Shown piece after piece: positions 4,503-5,530 of a stretch of 5,530 bases of DNA. Positions within the stretch are counted from its first letter, which is position 1; each line of letters opens with the position of its first letter. The stretch comes from Actinotignum schaalii. Its GTDB lineage: Bacteria; Actinomycetota; Actinomycetes; Actinomycetales; Actinomycetaceae. The stretch spans positions 1-5,530 of the forward strand of contig CAMIHT010000123.1 of NCBI GenBank assembly GCA_946222725.1. Direction: 5' to 3'. Below the pieces are notes generated by a model. The model made no database searches and was not told where the DNA came from. It saw only the letters and a list, made by a program, of their open reading frames with translations. A program made the position numbers and the translations under genes.

Positions 4503-5530
4503 ATGGCTGAGCATCCACGCTGGCGCCGGTTGGGCGTCACCTGTGCGTGTGCCGCACTCATGGGCGGCGCTCTCGCTCCCGCAACCGTGGCGGCCACGGA
4601 ATCGGATGGGCACGCGCCCCTCGACATCCGTGCTACCGTCGCCGCGGCGGAAAGTGATCCGAATTTCACCGGGAAATGGTTTATTGAGCTTAAGAGCGAA
4701 CCTCTTATTCGCGGTGGTTCCTCCGCCCGTATCGCGGGTGAGCAGCGGGAATTCACCCAGACGGTCGAAGATGACGGTGGCGAGGTAGACACCTCCTACC
4801 AGCACGTCTGGAATGGCGTGACCGTCGAAGCTGATTCGGTGGAACTGGCGCGCTACGTTAACGACGCTAATGTCATCGGTGTTTACCCGGTCCTCACGGT
4901 GGAACGGCCCGCCGAGGTGGACTCGAATGCGGAAATAAACCGCCCCGGCGAAACTCCCGATATGTATTCTGCGCGGGAGATGACCGGCGCAAGCGTGGCC
5001 AATGAAGAATTTGGAGTCACCGGCAAAAGCGTGCGCGTGGGAATCATCGATTCCGGCGTGGCCATTGATCACCCGGCTTTCGGTGGGAACGGTGTCAAGG
5101 GCGAGCGCGCTTTCCCCAATGACAAGATCGTGACCGGCTACGATTTCGTGGGCGATTCCTTTAATACCGATCGCAGTGATCCGAATTTCCAGCCGGTCCC
5201 CCACCCGGATGCGCTTCCCGATGATTGTGGAGCCGGCGGCGGGCACGGTTCGCATGTTGCCGGTATCGCCGCAGGTAATGATCCGGAGAGTAAGTTCAAG
5301 GGCGTGGCTCCCGATGCTGTGATCGGTGCTTACCGAGTGTTCGGGTGCACGGGTTCCACCAGCTCCGAAGTCATTCTTTCCGCTCTCGAACGCGCTCAGC
5401 GCGACAAGATGGACGTTGTCAATATGTCTATCGGCGCGGCTTTCGCCACCTGGCCCAACTACCCCACCGCGGTGGCATCGGAAAATCTCGTTGCCGCCGG
5501 CGTGGTGGTGACGGCTTCGCAGGGTAATTC
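4503..5530 (+). CDS. Secreted Vpr-like subtilisin-family (S8) serine peptidase, N-terminal part
   Basis: An exported serine protease, cut by the right edge after 342 codons. Residues 1-31 look like a signal peptide: charged MAEHPRWRRLG, a hydrophobic stretch to about 26, and likely cleavage near ATVAA (27-31). No lipobox surrounds C14 or C16. Residues about 56-135 (TGKWFIELKSEPL to VIGVYPVLTVE) resemble the inhibitor_I9 propeptide that assists folding. The catalytic domain begins near 170 (GVTGKSVRVGIIDSG) with the nucleophile-activating D183, then GYDFVGD, then H248 in GGGHGSHVAG, then GVAPDAVIGAYRVFGC. Oxyanion-hole N342 is in ASQGN at the edge. The catalytic serine (GTSMA motif) lies beyond the window. 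The pairing of C242, just before HGSH, with C282 in YRVFGC recalls Vpr-like enzymes, in which a PA domain and C-terminal repeats often follow. Substrate unknown. An intact D and H argue for an active enzyme. Control is probably from its own upstream region. Confidence 0.92.
   Translation, partial: MAEHPRWRRLGVTCACAALMGGALAPATVAATESDGHAPLDIRATVAAAESDPNFTGKWFIELKSEPLIRGGSSARIAGEQREFTQTVEDDGGEVDTSYQHVWNGVTVEADSVELARYVNDANVIGVYPVLTVERPAEVDSNAEINRPGETPDMYSAREMTGASVANEEFGVTGKSVRVGIIDSGVAIDHPAFGGNGVKGERAFPNDKIVTGYDFVGDSFNTDRSDPNFQPVPHPDALPDDCGAGGGHGSHVAGIAAGNDPESKFKGVAPDAVIGAYRVFGCTGSTSSEVILSALERAQRDKMDVVNMSIGAAFATWPNYPTAVASENLVAAGVVVTASQGN

Noticed and set aside
4503..4595. Tat signal or lipoprotein signal on the protease
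   Set aside because: R8-R9 is followed by LGV, not a Tat-type xFLK, and neither C14 nor C16 sits in a lipobox; an ordinary Sec signal fits better.

Overview
The window comes from a high-GC Gram-positive (Actinomycetota) chromosome. This rests on the RNA polymerase-binding protein RbpA, found only in actinobacteria, on an adjacent Lnt and polyprenol-phosphate-mannose synthase pair, on a HelY-type helicase, on GC-rich coding sequence and on GTG starts. The Vpr-like secreted subtilase and the compact layout resemble Actinomycetaceae (Trueperella/Arcanobacterium/Actinomyces-like), but that placement is an impression from sequence style.

Layout. (1) Positions 1-1324, + strand: the C-terminal half of a HelY/Ski2-like DEAD/DEAH-box RNA helicase, cut by the left edge. 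(2) 1321-2928, +: apolipoprotein N-acyltransferase (lnt), overlapping the helicase stop by 4 nt (GTGA). (3) 2931-3701, +: polyprenol monophosphomannose synthase (Ppm), starting 2 nt after the lnt stop. (4) 3740-4093, - strand: rbpA, convergent with ppm across a 38-bp gap that holds a GC-rich hairpin. (5) 4094-4502: a 409-bp divergent regulatory region with a 14-bp perfect palindrome, a stem-loop touching the rbpA ribosome binding site, promoter-like elements and one doubtful 46-codon reading frame. (6) 4503 to the right edge, +: the N-terminal 342 residues of a secreted Vpr-like subtilisin-family (S8) peptidase, cut before its catalytic serine.

How they fit. helY, lnt and ppm look like one translationally coupled operon. 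Lnt N-acylates lipoproteins. Ppm makes the polyprenyl-phosphate mannose that feeds extracytoplasmic mannosylation and lipoglycan synthesis. In Mycobacterium tuberculosis the equivalents of Lnt and Ppm are fused in one protein; here they are separate, adjacent genes. RbpA acts independently, at transcription initiation with the primary sigma factor. Convergent ppm and rbpA is, from memory, also the mycobacterial arrangement. The protease is a separate, probably individually regulated, exported enzyme.

I see no mobile element, CRISPR array, tRNA or rRNA, and no convincing new multi-gene system. The genes are recognisable housekeeping or secretory genes. The least explained DNA is the 409-bp region between rbpA and the protease.
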